A stretch of DNA of 64,000 nt from Caballeronia glathei (GCF_000698595.1 NZ_JFHC01000041.1:1-64000), one strand, 5' to 3'. Shown: positions 50,774 through 60,083, counted from the first letter of the stretch. The notes: generated from the letters alone by a model not told the origin. Numbers and translations are program-made.

Positions 50774-51388
50774 ATGCAAAAACGATTCAAACAGTTGATG
50801 TTGCTGGCTGCTTTCGTGCCGACCTTCGCGATGGCGCAGTCGCTCCAGAACCAGGCGCCGAACCAGGCAGCGGCTCCCGCTGCTGCTGCGGCGGCGCCGG
50901 TGGACGCGGCAAAGCAGGCTGCAATCAACGACCTGCTGAACGCAATCGACGCGCAAAAGCTCGTCGGCGCGATCGGCAACAGCGCGCAAATGCAGTCGAA
51001 GCAGCTCGTGCCGGCGATCCTTTCGGACGCCCTGAGCGAAAACAAGTCGCTCAACGACAAGCAGAAGCAGGCCGCCGTGCCGTCGCTGCAGAAGAACGCG
51101 GTGCCGAAGCTGGTGGACTCCGCGGGCCAGGTGTTCGCAACGGACTCGTTCCGCCAGGACGCGATGAAGGCTCAGTTCGACGCCTACGCAAAGTACTACA
51201 CCACGGATGAAATCAAGGACCTGACGGCGTTTTACAAGAGCCCGACGGGCCGCAAGTTCATCCAGGTTCAGGACCAGGTCGGCCGCGACGTCGTGAACGG
51301 CCTGATGCAGAAGTACATGCCGCAGGCAATCAAGGCGACGCGCACGCAAGCCGACAAGGAAGTGGCCGACGTCAAGCCGGGCAAGTAA
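50774..51388 (+). CDS. DUF2059-domain exported protein
   Basis: A 204-residue exported protein. A signal peptide (MQKRFKQLMLLAAFVPTFAMA then QS) is followed by a Gln/Ala-rich linker and a DUF2059 domain: FDAYAKYYTTDEIKDLTAFYKSPTGRKF, quoted here in overlapping parts as FDAYAKYYTTDEIK and DLTAFYKSPTGRKF. Function is unknown, but the gene regularly sits between gyrA and serC in Burkholderia. ATG 50774 has GGGAG five bases upstream; ATG 50771 is too close. It ends in an excellent terminator, so it is its own transcription unit or shares one with gyrA. Confidence 0.88.
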   Translation: MQKRFKQLMLLAAFVPTFAMAQSLQNQAPNQAAAPAAAAAAPVDAAKQAAINDLLNAIDAQKLVGAIGNSAQMQSKQLVPAILSDALSENKSLNDKQKQAAVPSLQKNAVPKLVDSAGQVFATDSFRQDAMKAQFDAYAKYYTTDEIKDLTAFYKSPTGRKFIQVQDQVGRDVVNGLMQKYMPQAIKATRTQADKEVADVKPGK

Positions 51389-51435
51389 GGCCGCCGCCCG
51401 CCGGTGAATTGGCGGGTTTTCAGGACGGTGCGATA

Positions 51436-51475
51436 ATGGCTGTTTGCGCGCGAGCGCAAACAGCCATTTCTTTTT
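51436..51475 (+). terminator. Rho-independent terminator before serC
   Basis: The perfect 14-bp stem ATGGCTGTTTGCGC (51436-51449) and its complement (51454-51467) with the tetraloop GCGA is followed by TTCTTTTTC. Confidence 0.93.
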
Positions 51476-51537
51476 CAGGCGCGGTTCGCAGCACGAGTTC
51501 TTCCTTCCCGCTGCGCCTGGCCATTCGGGGTTTCTAG

Positions 51538-52620
51538 ATGCGCGTGTTCAATTTCTCCGCCGGTCCTGCGGCGATGCCCGAAGAAGTGCTGCGCCAGGCG
51601 GCCGACGAAATGCTCGACTGGAACGGCAGCGGCATGAGCGTGATGGAAATGAGCCATCGCGGCCCCGAGTTCATGTCGATCCACGAAGCCGCGCTCACCG
51701 ATCTGCGCGAGTTGCTGAAAGTGCCGGCGTCGCATCGCATCCTGTTCCTGCAGGGCGGCGGCATCGGCGAAAACGCGATCGTGCCGATGAACATGCTCGG
51801 CACGCGCAAGACCGCTGATTTCATCGTGACGGGCTCGTGGTCGCAGAAGTCGTTCAAGGAAGCGCACAAGTACGGCACCCCGCACATCGCCGCGAACGGC
51901 AAGACCGAGCAGGGCTTCACGCACGTGCCGCGCATCGCGGAGTGGCATCTTTCCGACGACCCCGCCTACGTCCACCTCTGCACGAACGAGACGATCGACG
52001 GTGTCGAGACCTTCGAGATTCCCGATCTGGGCGACATCCCGCTCGTCGCCGACGCCTCCTCGCACATCCTGTCGCGCCCGATGGACATCGCCAAGTACGG
52101 CGTGCTGTTCGGCGGCGCGCAGAAGAACATCGGCATGGCGGGCGTCACGCTCGTGATCGTGCGCGAGGACCTGCTCGACCGCGCGCTGTCGATTTGCCCG
52201 TCGGCGTTCGAATGGAAGACCGTCGCCGAGAACAACTCGATGTACAACACGCCGCCGACCTACGCGATCTACATCGCGGGCCTCGTCTTCAAATGGCTGA
52301 AGAAGGAAGGCGGCCTGGACGCGATCGAGGCGCGCAACGTCGAGAAGGCGAAGCTGCTCTACGACACCATCGACGCAAGCGATTTCTACGTGAACAAGGT
52401 GGACCGCCAGTCGCGTTCGCGCATGAACGTGCCGTTCTTCCTCGCCGACGAATCGCGCAACGCCGATTTCCTGGCCGGCGCGAAAGCGCGCGGGCTGCTG
52501 CAACTGAAGGGCCACAAGTCCGTCGGCGGCATGCGGGCATCGATCTACAACGCGGTGCCGCTCGAGGGCGTCAAGGCGCTCGTCGAATACATGAAGGAAT
52601 TCGAGCAGACGCGCGCGTAG
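51538..52620 (+). CDS. serC: Phosphoserine aminotransferase
   Basis: A 360-residue class V PLP enzyme of serine and pyridoxine synthesis. MRVFNFSAGPAAMPEEVL is the conserved start; MSHRGPEF and LFLQGGG bind phosphate and cofactor; the PLP lysine is in FGGAQKNIGMAG near residue 197; HKSVGGMRAS is near the end. It heads the serC-pheA-(hisC)-tyrA-aroA-cmk-rpsA run. The start codon overlaps a weak ribosome site. Confidence 0.97.
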   Translation: MRVFNFSAGPAAMPEEVLRQAADEMLDWNGSGMSVMEMSHRGPEFMSIHEAALTDLRELLKVPASHRILFLQGGGIGENAIVPMNMLGTRKTADFIVTGSWSQKSFKEAHKYGTPHIAANGKTEQGFTHVPRIAEWHLSDDPAYVHLCTNETIDGVETFEIPDLGDIPLVADASSHILSRPMDIAKYGVLFGGAQKNIGMAGVTLVIVREDLLDRALSICPSAFEWKTVAENNSMYNTPPTYAIYIAGLVFKWLKKEGGLDAIEARNVEKAKLLYDTIDASDFYVNKVDRQSRSRMNVPFFLADESRNADFLAGAKARGLLQLKGHKSVGGMRASIYNAVPLEGVKALVEYMKEFEQTRA

Positions 52621-52691
52621 GAACGCGCGCCGCCTGCAATCCGCATAATCCGCACACTGATTCTGCCGCTCAACAGCCCGGCAAGCCACGC

Positions 52692-53774
52692 ATGGACGAC
52701 GATCTCAATTCAAGACTCAAACCGCTGCGCGAACGCATCGACGTGATCGACGCGCAGCTCATCGCGCTTCTGAACCAGCGTGCCGCGGTGGCGCTGGAAG
52801 TCGGCGAGGTGAAGAAGCACTTCAACGCGCCGGTGTTTCGTCCCGAGCGCGAAATGCAGGTGATCCAGCGCCTTCAGGACATGAGCAACGGGCCGCTCGC
52901 GCACGATCACATCAGCGCGATCTGGCGCGAGATCATGGCCGCGAGCCGCGCGCTCGAACAGACGCTGCGCGCGGCCTTTCTCGGCCCGGTCGGCACCTAC
53001 AGCGAGCAGGCGATGTTCGAGTACTTCGGACACTCGATCGAAGGCCTGCCGTGTCCGTCGATCGACGAAGTGTTTCGCTCGGTCGAGGCAGGCGCGGCCG
53101 AATTCGGCGTCGTGCCGGTGGAGAACTCGGCGGAAGGCGCGGTTTCGCGCACGCTGGACCTGCTCCTGCAGACGTCGCTCACCATCGGCGGCGAACTCGC
53201 GCTGCCGATTCATCACAATCTGCTGACGGCATCCGGCACGCTCGACGGCGTGACGCGCGTGTGCGCGCACCCGCAGGCGCTCGCGCAGTGCCAGCGGTGG
53301 CTCACCGCCAATGCGCCGCACCTCGAACGGCAGGCGGTATCGAGCAACGCAGAGGCCGCGCGCATGGCGGTCGGCGACCCGGGCATCGCAGCGATTGCCG
53401 GCGACCGCGCCGCGACGCACTACGGCCTCGGCATCGTCTTTTCGCTGATTCAGGACGATCCGCACAACCGCACCCGCTTCGTGATGATCGGCAAGGAGCC
53501 GACCGGTGCGAGCGGCTACGACCAGACGTCGCTGATCGTGTCGGTGGCGAACGAGCCGGGCGCGATGTTCAAGCTGCTGGAGCCGCTGGCGAAGCACAGC
53601 GTCTCGATGACGCGGTTCGAATCGCGCCCGGCGCGCGTCGGCACGTGGGAGTACTACTTCTACATCGACATCGAAGGCCACCGCGACGACCCGGCCGTGG
53701 CCGCGGCGCTCTCGGAACTGGGGAAGAAGGCGGCGTTCCTGAAGATCCTCGGCTCCTACCCGCGCGCCCGCTAA
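52692..53774 (+). CDS. pheA: Bifunctional chorismate mutase/prephenate dehydratase (P-protein)
   Basis: A 360-residue bifunctional enzyme of phenylalanine synthesis. Residues 1-90 are an AroQ-type chorismate mutase (LKPLRERIDVIDAQLIALLNQRAAVALEVG in parts, PEREMQVIQRLQ). Residues 95-275 are prephenate dehydratase (AFLGPVGTYSEQAM, VPVENSAEGAVSRTLD, GDPGIAAIAGDRAATHYGL, NRTRF). The ACT domain at 285-360 carries the phenylalanine-binding ESRPARVGTWEYYFYIDIEGH segment (in part). It starts 71 bp after serC. Confidence 0.97.
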   Translation: MDDDLNSRLKPLRERIDVIDAQLIALLNQRAAVALEVGEVKKHFNAPVFRPEREMQVIQRLQDMSNGPLAHDHISAIWREIMAASRALEQTLRAAFLGPVGTYSEQAMFEYFGHSIEGLPCPSIDEVFRSVEAGAAEFGVVPVENSAEGAVSRTLDLLLQTSLTIGGELALPIHHNLLTASGTLDGVTRVCAHPQALAQCQRWLTANAPHLERQAVSSNAEAARMAVGDPGIAAIAGDRAATHYGLGIVFSLIQDDPHNRTRFVMIGKEPTGASGYDQTSLIVSVANEPGAMFKLLEPLAKHSVSMTRFESRPARVGTWEYYFYIDIEGHRDDPAVAAALSELGKKAAFLKILGSYPRAR

Positions 53775-53808
53775 TGACGTATCCCCGCTGAATCGACTGG
53801 AGAAGAAC

Positions 53809-54039
53809 ATGACCTCGCCATTCGGGCCGCCGCATGTGCTCGCGATCGTGCCTTGTGTCGCAGGGCGGCCGGTTTCGGAAGTGGCCCGCGAGTACGGGCT
53901 CGACGAAGCAGCCATCGTGAAGCTCGCGTCGAACGACAACCTGCCCGGCGTGCCGCAGTGACTGCGCGTCACGGCCGGCTTGCCGGCGGAAAACGAAGCC
54001 TTCGTCGCAGCGTTCGAAAAAACGCTCGCGACTGTCTGA
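53809..54039 (+). pseudogene. Internally deleted hisC (histidinol-phosphate aminotransferase) remnant
   Basis: The first 50 codons read like a HisC N-terminus (MTSPFGPPHVLAIVPCVAG, RPVSEVAREYGLDEAAIVKLASND, quoted in parts) and stop at TGA (53959-53961). In the same frame 25 more codons follow (LRVTAGLPAENEAFVAAFEK) ending in TGA at 54039, and read like a HisC C-terminus. The whole PLP core, about 280 codons, is missing. The ribosome site GGAGAAG is intact. In related genomes a full hisC lies exactly here between pheA and tyrA. The internal TGA falls where a Trp (…WLR…) is expected. Confidence 0.85.
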
Positions 54040-54070
54040 ACCCCGCGCGCCGCAACGCGCGTTTCTAGCG

Positions 54071-55006
54071 ATGTTCCCCGTGGCCCCGTTCACATTCAAC
54101 AAACTGGTTATTTTCGGCGTCGGCCTGATCGGCGGATCGCTTGCACGCGCGCTGCGCGAGCGCGCTTCGCTGTCGGGCGAAGTGGCGGGCGTCGGGCGCT
54201 CGCCGAAGTCGGTCGAGCGGGCGCTCGAGCTCGGCGTGATCGACTCGGCCGCCTCGCTCGACGACGACCGCGCGCTTGCCGCCGCCCTGCGCGGCGCCGA
54301 TGTCGTCCTGCTCGCCGCGCCGGTCGCGCAGACGCAGCCGCTCCTCGAACGCATCGCGCCGTTTCTCGAAGCGCAAACCATCGTCACCGATGCCGGCAGC
54401 ACCAAGAGCGACGTCGTCGCGGCGGCGCGCGCGGCGCTCGGAGGCCGTGTCGCGCAATTCGTGCCCGGTCATCCGATCGCGGGGCGCGAGTCGAGCGGCG
54501 TCGATGCCGCGCTGCCCGATCTGTATGTCAAGCGCAACGTCGTGCTGTGTCCGCTTGCCGAAAACCCGCCGCAAGCCGTCGAGCGCGTCGCGGCGATGTG
54601 GCAGGCGGCCGGCGCCATCGTGAGCCGGATGAACGAAGAGCAGCACGATCGCGTGCTCGCGTCGGTGAGCCACCTGCCGCATGTGCTGTCGTTCGCGCTC
54701 GTCGAGCAGATTCTCGAATCGCCCGACGCCGCGCTGAAATTCTCCTTCGCCGCCGGCGGATTCCGGGATTTCACGCGGATCGCGGCGTCGAGCCCGGAGA
54801 TGTGGCGCGACGTGTGCGTCGCGAACCGCGCGGCGCTGCTGGCGGAACTCGATGCCTACACGGCCGTGCTCGCGCGGTTTCGCGCGGCCATCGACGCCTC
54901 GGACGGCGCCGCGCTGGAAGAAGCGTTCGCGCGCTCGCGCGTTGCGCGCACCGAATGGCAGGAGCGCGGCGCGAAGAAGCCCGCCGACGACTTTCCCGCG
55001 AAATAA
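54071..55006 (+). CDS. tyrA: Prephenate dehydrogenase
   Basis: A 311-residue monofunctional NAD-dependent prephenate dehydrogenase for tyrosine synthesis. The Rossmann motif is LVIFGVGLIGGSLARAL; then VLLAAPVAQT, TDAGSTKSDV, FVPGHPIAGRESSGVDAA and SHLPHVLSFAL, typical of TyrA. No chorismate mutase or ACT domain is attached. ATG 54071 lacks a good ribosome site; GTG 54080 is the alternative. It follows the hisC remnant by 31 bp and so is probably co-transcribed with pheA. Confidence 0.95.
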   Translation: MFPVAPFTFNKLVIFGVGLIGGSLARALRERASLSGEVAGVGRSPKSVERALELGVIDSAASLDDDRALAAALRGADVVLLAAPVAQTQPLLERIAPFLEAQTIVTDAGSTKSDVVAAARAALGGRVAQFVPGHPIAGRESSGVDAALPDLYVKRNVVLCPLAENPPQAVERVAAMWQAAGAIVSRMNEEQHDRVLASVSHLPHVLSFALVEQILESPDAALKFSFAAGGFRDFTRIAASSPEMWRDVCVANRAALLAELDAYTAVLARFRAAIDASDGAALEEAFARSRVARTEWQERGAKKPADDFPAK

Positions 55007-55051
55007 GCCGCGCAACAATTCGCGACATAATCCGCGAAACAAGGACTCAAT

Positions 55052-56356
55052 ATGGAACATCTCGATCTCGGCCCCTTTTCGCGTGCGTCCGGCACCGTCC
55101 GGCTGCCCGGCTCGAAGAGCATTTCGAACCGCGTGCTGCTGCTCGCGGCGCTCGCTGCGGGCGAAACCACGATCACCAACCTGCTCGATTCCGACGACAC
55201 GCGCGTGATGCTCGCCGCACTCGACACGCTCGGCGTGGCGATTCGCCAGGACGGCGGGCGATGCGTCGTGACGGGCACGGGCGGCGCGTTTCCGTCGAAG
55301 GCGGCGGAGCTGTTTCTCGGCAACGCCGGCACGGCGGTGCGCCCGCTCACGGCGGCGCTCGCGGTCAACGGCGGCGAGTATCGCGTGCACGGCGTGCCGC
55401 GCATGCACGAGCGGCCGATCGGAGACCTCGTCGACGGGTTGCGGCAGATCGGCGCGCGCATCGACTATGAACTGAACGAAGGCTTTCCGCCGCTCGCGAT
55501 CCACCCGGCGCAGGTTGCCGTCGACAAGCCGATCCGCGTGCGCGGCGACGTGTCGAGCCAGTTCCTGACGGCGCTTCTCATGACGCTGCCGCTCGTTGGC
55601 TCGGCGAGCGGTGCGATCACGGTCGAAGTCGAGGGCGAGCTGATTTCGAAGCCCTACATCGACATCACGATCCGCCTGATGGAGCGCTTCGGCGTGAGCG
55701 TCGAGCGCGACGGCTGGGCGCGCTTCACCGTGCCGGCGGGCGCGCAGTACCGGTCGCCGGGCACGATCATGGTGGAAGGCGATGCTTCGTCGGCGTCGTA
55801 TTTTCTCGCGGCTGGCGCGATCGGCGGCGGGCCGCTGCGCGTGGAGGGCGTCGGGCGCGCGAGCATCCAGGGTGACGTCGGTTTCGCCGACGCGCTCGTG
55901 CGCATGGGCGCCAACGTGATGATGGGCGACGACTGGATCGAGGTGCGCGGCGTCGAATCCGACGACGGCCGCCTTGCCGCCATCGACATGGATTTCAACC
56001 TGATTCCGGATGCCGCGATGACGATCGCGGTCGCGGCGCTCTTCGCCGACGGCAAGACCACGCTGCGCAACATCGCGAGCTGGCGCGTGAAGGAAACCGA
56101 CCGCATCGCGGCGATGGCGACCGAGCTGCGCAAGGTCGGCGCGACGGTGGAAGAGGGCGCGGACTATCTCGTCGTCACGCCGCCCGGCGCGCTCGTGCCG
56201 AACGCCGCGATCGACACCTACGACGATCACCGCATGGCGATGTGCTTCTCGCTCGTGAGCCTCGGGGGCGTGCCCGTGCGGATCAACGACCCGAAGTGCG
56301 TCGGCAAGACGTTCCCTGACTACTTCGACCGCTTCGCCATGCTGGCGCGGCCGTGA
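55052..56356 (+). CDS. aroA: 3-phosphoshikimate 1-carboxyvinyltransferase (EPSP synthase)
   Basis: A 434-residue shikimate-pathway enzyme joining shikimate-3-phosphate and PEP. Motifs include LPGSKSISNRVLLLAALA (S3P binding), LFLGNAGTAVRPLTAAL (PEP region), GDVSSQFLTALLM, EGDASSASYFLAAGAIGG and WRVKETDRIAAMATELRK. The Gly-Asn-Ala-Gly-Thr-Ala segment indicates the class I, glyphosate-sensitive type. AAGGAC precedes the ATG. It follows tyrA by 45 bp. Confidence 0.97.
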   Translation: MEHLDLGPFSRASGTVRLPGSKSISNRVLLLAALAAGETTITNLLDSDDTRVMLAALDTLGVAIRQDGGRCVVTGTGGAFPSKAAELFLGNAGTAVRPLTAALAVNGGEYRVHGVPRMHERPIGDLVDGLRQIGARIDYELNEGFPPLAIHPAQVAVDKPIRVRGDVSSQFLTALLMTLPLVGSASGAITVEVEGELISKPYIDITIRLMERFGVSVERDGWARFTVPAGAQYRSPGTIMVEGDASSASYFLAAGAIGGGPLRVEGVGRASIQGDVGFADALVRMGANVMMGDDWIEVRGVESDDGRLAAIDMDFNLIPDAAMTIAVAALFADGKTTLRNIASWRVKETDRIAAMATELRKVGATVEEGADYLVVTPPGALVPNAAIDTYDDHRMAMCFSLVSLGGVPVRINDPKCVGKTFPDYFDRFAMLARP

Positions 56357-56402
56357 CGCAGCAGAAAAAATGACTGTAATAGCGCCAGAACGGCCATATT
56401 CA

Positions 56403-57083
56403 ATGAAACCGACCCGACCTTTTCATCAGACCCCAGTAATCACCATCGACGGGCCGACGGCGTCGGGCAAGGGCACCGTCGCCGCGCTGGTGGCCGCCAC
56501 GCTCGGTTTCCATCTGCTCGACAGCGGTGCGCTCTATCGCCTCACCGCGCTCGCGAGCATGCGCTACCACGTCGATCCGGCGGACGAAAAAGCGCTTGCA
56601 AAGCTGGTCGGCGCGCTCCATATCACGTTTCGCGAAGGTTGCGCGCAGCTCGACGGCGTGGATGTGTCGGCGGAAATCCGCGCCGAGGAAGTCGGCAACC
56701 GGGCGTCCGCCATTGCGGTTCATCCCGAAGTTCGGAAAGCACTCATTGCCCGCCAGCGGGCGTTCCGCAAGGTTCCGGGGCTCGTTGCCGACGGCCGCGA
56801 CATGGGCACCGTGATCTTTCCGGACGCGACGCTCAAGGTGTTCCTGACCGCGAGCGACGAAGCGCGCGCGGCCAGACGGTATAAGCAATTGATACAAAAA
56901 GGTTTTTCTGCTAATATGGAAGACTTGCTAAGAGATTTGCGTGAACGCGATGCCCGCGATACCAGTCGGGCAGCCGCGCCACTCAAGCCCGCGGCAGACG
57001 CGAAGACGCTGGACTCCTCCGGCTTATCCATCGACCAGGCGGTTGATCAGATCATCGGGTGGTTCAACGAAGTTCGTGTTTAG
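56403..57083 (+). CDS. cmk: Cytidylate kinase
   Basis: A 226-residue CMP/dCMP kinase: ITIDGPTASGKGTVAALVA (P-loop), LLDSGALYRLTAL, VADGRDMGTVIFPDA, FLTASDEARAARRYKQL, RDLRERDARDTSRAAAPLKPA (in parts). I prefer ATG 56403 (MKPTRPFHQTPVI) as the family start; ATG 56370, 14 bp after aroA, would add 11 residues. It makes CDP for nucleotide and LPS precursors and is regularly followed by rpsA. Confidence 0.94.
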   Translation: MKPTRPFHQTPVITIDGPTASGKGTVAALVAATLGFHLLDSGALYRLTALASMRYHVDPADEKALAKLVGALHITFREGCAQLDGVDVSAEIRAEEVGNRASAIAVHPEVRKALIARQRAFRKVPGLVADGRDMGTVIFPDATLKVFLTASDEARAARRYKQLIQKGFSANMEDLLRDLRERDARDTSRAAAPLKPAADAKTLDSSGLSIDQAVDQIIGWFNEVRV

Positions 57084-57254
57084 TGTTGTAATCTGGAAGT
57101 AAGGCCGGCGCGATGTGGCTGGCTCGCAAGGTGCTCCGCGAGAACGTGGGGCGTGTTTCAACCCTTTAACCCCGCATGGCTTTCGCTCTTTTTGCCATTC
57201 ACCCGTGATCCGGCGGGCCGGCATCGCGAAACGGCCGTGCAAATATCGATTTTT

Positions 57255-58970
57255 ATGTCCGACCTGCAAACCTCCACCCCGAATACCGAATCTTTTGCGG
57301 CTCTGTTCGAAGAGTCGCTGACCAAGCAGGACATGCGCGCCGGCGAAGTGATCTCTGCCGAAGTCGTGCGTGTCGACCACAACTTCGTGGTCGTCAACGC
57401 TGGTCTCAAGTCCGAAGCCTACATTCCGCTCGAAGAATTCCTGAATGACGCGGGCGAGGTCGAAGTGCAGGCGGGCGACTTTGTTTCCGTCGCGATCGAC
57501 GCGCTGGAAAACGGGTACGGCGACACGATCCTGTCGCGTGACAAGGCGAAGCGCCTCGCTTCGTGGCTGTCGCTGGAAAAGGCTCTCGACAACAACGAAC
57601 TCGTGACCGGCACGATCACGGGCAAGGTCAAGGGCGGCATGACCGTCATGGTCAACGGCATCCGCGCGTTCCTGCCGGGCTCGCTCGTCGACACGCGTCC
57701 CGTCAAGGACACGACGCCGTACGAAGGCAAGACCCTCGAATTCCGCGTGATCAAGCTCGACCGCAAGCGCAATAACGTCGTGCTGTCGCGCCGTGCCGTG
57801 ATCGAAGCCACGCAAGGCGAAGAGCGCGCAAAGCTGCTCGAGACGCTGAAGGAAGGCGCGATCGTGGAAGGCGTGGTCAAGAACATCACCGACTACGGCG
57901 CGTTCGTGGACCTCGGCGGTATCGACGGCCTGCTGCACATCACCGACATCGCATGGCGCCGCGTGCGTCACCCGAGCGAAGTGCTGTCCGTCGGCCAGGA
58001 AGTCACCGCGAAGATCCTCAAGTTCGACCAGGAAAAGAACCGCGTCTCGCTCGGCATCAAGCAGCTCGGCGACGATCCGTGGGAAGGCATTTCCCGCCGC
58101 TACCCGTCGGGCACGCGCCTGTTCGGCAAGGTCACGAACATCACCGACTACGGCGCGTTCGTCGAAGTGGAATCGGGCATCGAAGGCCTCGTCCACGTGT
58201 CGGAAATGGACTGGACAAACAAGAACGTTGCACCGTCGAAGGTCGTGCAGCTGGGCGACGAAGTCGAAGTCATGGTTCTCGAAATCGACGAAGACCGCCG
58301 CCGTATCAGCCTCGGCATGAAGCAGTGCAAGCCGAACCCGTGGGACGACTTCAGCCGCAACTTCAAGAAGGGCGACAAGATCAGCGGCGCCATCAAGTCG
58401 ATCACCGACTTCGGCGTGTTCATCGGTCTGCCTGGCGGCATCGACGGCCTGGTTCACCTCTCGGACCTGTCGTGGAGCGAAACCGGCGAGGAAGCCGTTC
58501 GCAAGTACAAGAAGGGCGACGAAGTCGAAGCCGTGGTTCTGGGCATCGACGTCGAGAAGGAGCGTATTTCGCTCGGCATCAAGCAGCTCGAAGGCGACCC
58601 GTTCAGCAACTTTGTCGCGATCAACGACAAGGGCGCGATCGTCGACGGTACGGTGAAGTCGGTGGACGCGAAGGGTGCGGTCATCACGCTGACGGCTGAC
58701 GTCGAAGGCTACCTGCGCGCGTCGGAAATCGCTCAGGACCGTGTCGAAGACGCTCGCAACGTGCTGAAGGAAGGCGACAAGGTCAATGCGATGATCATCA
58801 ACATCGACCGCAAGTCGCGCGGCATCAACCTGTCGATCAAGGCCAAGGATTCGGCCGAGCAACAGGAAGCGATTCGCGGTCTGGCAGCATCGGACTCGAA
58901 CGCCGCCGCTACCGGCACGACCAACCTCGGCGCGCTGCTCAAGGCCAAGCTCGACGGCCAGAACAGCTAA
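57255..58970 (+). CDS. rpsA: Ribosomal protein S1
   Basis: A 571-residue S1 with six OB-fold S1 domains (repeated motifs such as ITDYGAFVDLGGIDGLLHITD, ITDYGAFVEVESGIEGLVHVSEMDW, ITDFGVFIGLPGGIDGLVHLSDLSW, each seen in part) spread from about residue 30 to 535. It delivers mRNA to the 30S subunit. The ATG at 57255 has no Shine-Dalgarno sequence but an AU-rich leader (AAATATCGATTTTT), as expected for the autoregulated rpsA message. It lies 171 bp after cmk and 22 bp before ihfB. Confidence 0.97.
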   Translation: MSDLQTSTPNTESFAALFEESLTKQDMRAGEVISAEVVRVDHNFVVVNAGLKSEAYIPLEEFLNDAGEVEVQAGDFVSVAIDALENGYGDTILSRDKAKRLASWLSLEKALDNNELVTGTITGKVKGGMTVMVNGIRAFLPGSLVDTRPVKDTTPYEGKTLEFRVIKLDRKRNNVVLSRRAVIEATQGEERAKLLETLKEGAIVEGVVKNITDYGAFVDLGGIDGLLHITDIAWRRVRHPSEVLSVGQEVTAKILKFDQEKNRVSLGIKQLGDDPWEGISRRYPSGTRLFGKVTNITDYGAFVEVESGIEGLVHVSEMDWTNKNVAPSKVVQLGDEVEVMVLEIDEDRRRISLGMKQCKPNPWDDFSRNFKKGDKISGAIKSITDFGVFIGLPGGIDGLVHLSDLSWSETGEEAVRKYKKGDEVEAVVLGIDVEKERISLGIKQLEGDPFSNFVAINDKGAIVDGTVKSVDAKGAVITLTADVEGYLRASEIAQDRVEDARNVLKEGDKVNAMIINIDRKSRGINLSIKAKDSAEQQEAIRGLAASDSNAAATGTTNLGALLKAKLDGQNS

Positions 58971-58992
58971 GCCTTAACGGTACTGCTGCAGT

Positions 58993-59319
58993 ATGACCAA
59001 ATCGGAATTGGTCGCCCAACTGGCGTCGCGATTTCCGCAGCTTGTTCTGAAAGATGCGGATTTCGCGGTGAAGACGATGCTCGATGCGATGTCGGAGGCC
59101 TTGGCCAACGGCCATCGCATCGAAATTCGCGGCTTCGGCAGCTTCGGGCTCAACCGTCGACCGTCGCGCGTCGGGCGCAATCCGAAGTCGGGCGAAAAGG
59201 TGCTGGTGCCGGAGAAATTCGTGCCGCACTTCAAGCCTGGCAAGGAATTGCGCGAACGCGTCGACGGCCGCGCAGGCGAGCCGATGAAGGCGTCGAACGA
59301 CGAAGACGACGATCTCTGA
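58993..59319 (+). CDS. ihfB: Integration host factor beta subunit
   Basis: A 108-residue nucleoid protein that bends DNA as a heterodimer with IhfA. MTKSELVAQLASRFPQLVLKD and the DNA-clasp region IRGFGSFGLNRRPSRVGRNPKSGEKV (in parts) are typical; the intercalating proline is in RNPKSG. The acidic tail NDEDDDL exceeds that of E. coli. It follows rpsA by 22 bp, the standard rpsA-ihfB pair. A terminator follows. Confidence 0.96.
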   Translation: MTKSELVAQLASRFPQLVLKDADFAVKTMLDAMSEALANGHRIEIRGFGSFGLNRRPSRVGRNPKSGEKVLVPEKFVPHFKPGKELRERVDGRAGEPMKASNDEDDDL

Positions 59320-59378
59320 TCGGCGCCCCAAGCGTTCGAGGCGAAAGCCGCAGCGTCGTGCCACGAAGGCAATGACCG

Positions 59379-59410
59379 GAAAAAGCACCCCCAGGGGTGC
59401 TTTTTTTTTC
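59379..59410 (+). terminator. Terminator of the rpsA-ihfB unit
   Basis: AAAAAGCACCCC CAGGGGTGC forms a 7-bp GC stem extended by A-T pairs and is followed by a nine-T run (59401-59409). It lies about 60 bp after ihfB. Confidence 0.93.
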
Positions 59411-59412
59411 GC

Positions 59413-59727
59413 CTGCGCTCGGGTTGCCCGCCGCGGCGCAGTGGCCCGCGCCCGGCATGGGTGCGGCGCTTGCTGGCAAAGTCACGGGGCGCCGTTTCGA
59501 TGCTGCGATCCGGGCGGGTTTCGTCGATAGGGCGGCGGCTTTGGCGGATCCCTCCGCGTCGCACGGTGCGAACATCCCGCCGACAGTCTTACCGCTCGCA
59601 ACCCGTTGCACTGCCGGCGATACGCATCAATTACAATACCGGTCACTTTCGGCCCGGGTGACGGCGGCGCGGCCTGGCGCCTGCAAGCCATCCGGCGTCG
59701 TTCGCAACCGTCGTCGAGAGACATCCC
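59413..59727. other. Noncoding stretch upstream of lapA
   Basis: This is GC-rich DNA without a credible gene. TTACAATACC near 59631 contains a TACAAT that may be the lapA -10 box, but TTGCAC upstream is 20 bp away, too far for a good pair. GAGAGAC lies before the lapA start. Confidence 0.4.
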
Positions 59728-60021
59728 ATGAAATTTATCGTCTGGCTGATCCGCGTCCTGGTTTTCGTGCTGCTGCTGGTGCTGGCGCTCGCCAACACGC
59801 AGACGACGACGCTCAACTTCCTCGCCGGCTATTTCTGGCAGGCGCCGCTGATCCTGATCGGCCTCGCGTTTTTCGTCGTGGGTCTCCTGGCGGGGCTGGT
59901 CTCGGCGTTACCCGCGATGTTCCGTCTGCGGATGGAAAACGGGCGTCTGAAGCGCGAATTGCGCGTCGCGCGCGAGGCGCCCGTCGCGGTGCAGGAACCC
60001 CCGATGCCTCCGCTCATCTGA
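59728..60021 (+). CDS. lapA: LapA-family (DUF1049) inner-membrane protein
   Basis: A 97-residue protein with two membrane helices (VWLIRVLVFVLLLVLALA and APLILIGLAFFVVGLLAGLV), then a short cytoplasmic coiled tail (RLRMENGRLKRELRVA). It matches LapA, which works with LapB in control of LPS assembly and LpxC turnover. GAGAG precedes the ATG. It is 62 bp before lapB. Confidence 0.9.
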   Translation: MKFIVWLIRVLVFVLLLVLALANTQTTTLNFLAGYFWQAPLILIGLAFFVVGLLAGLVSALPAMFRLRMENGRLKRELRVAREAPVAVQEPPMPPLI

Positions 60022-60083
60022 CGGGGCGCCGGCCGGCGCATGCCTGACGCCGCCGGCCTCCATATGACTCTTCGACTATTCGC

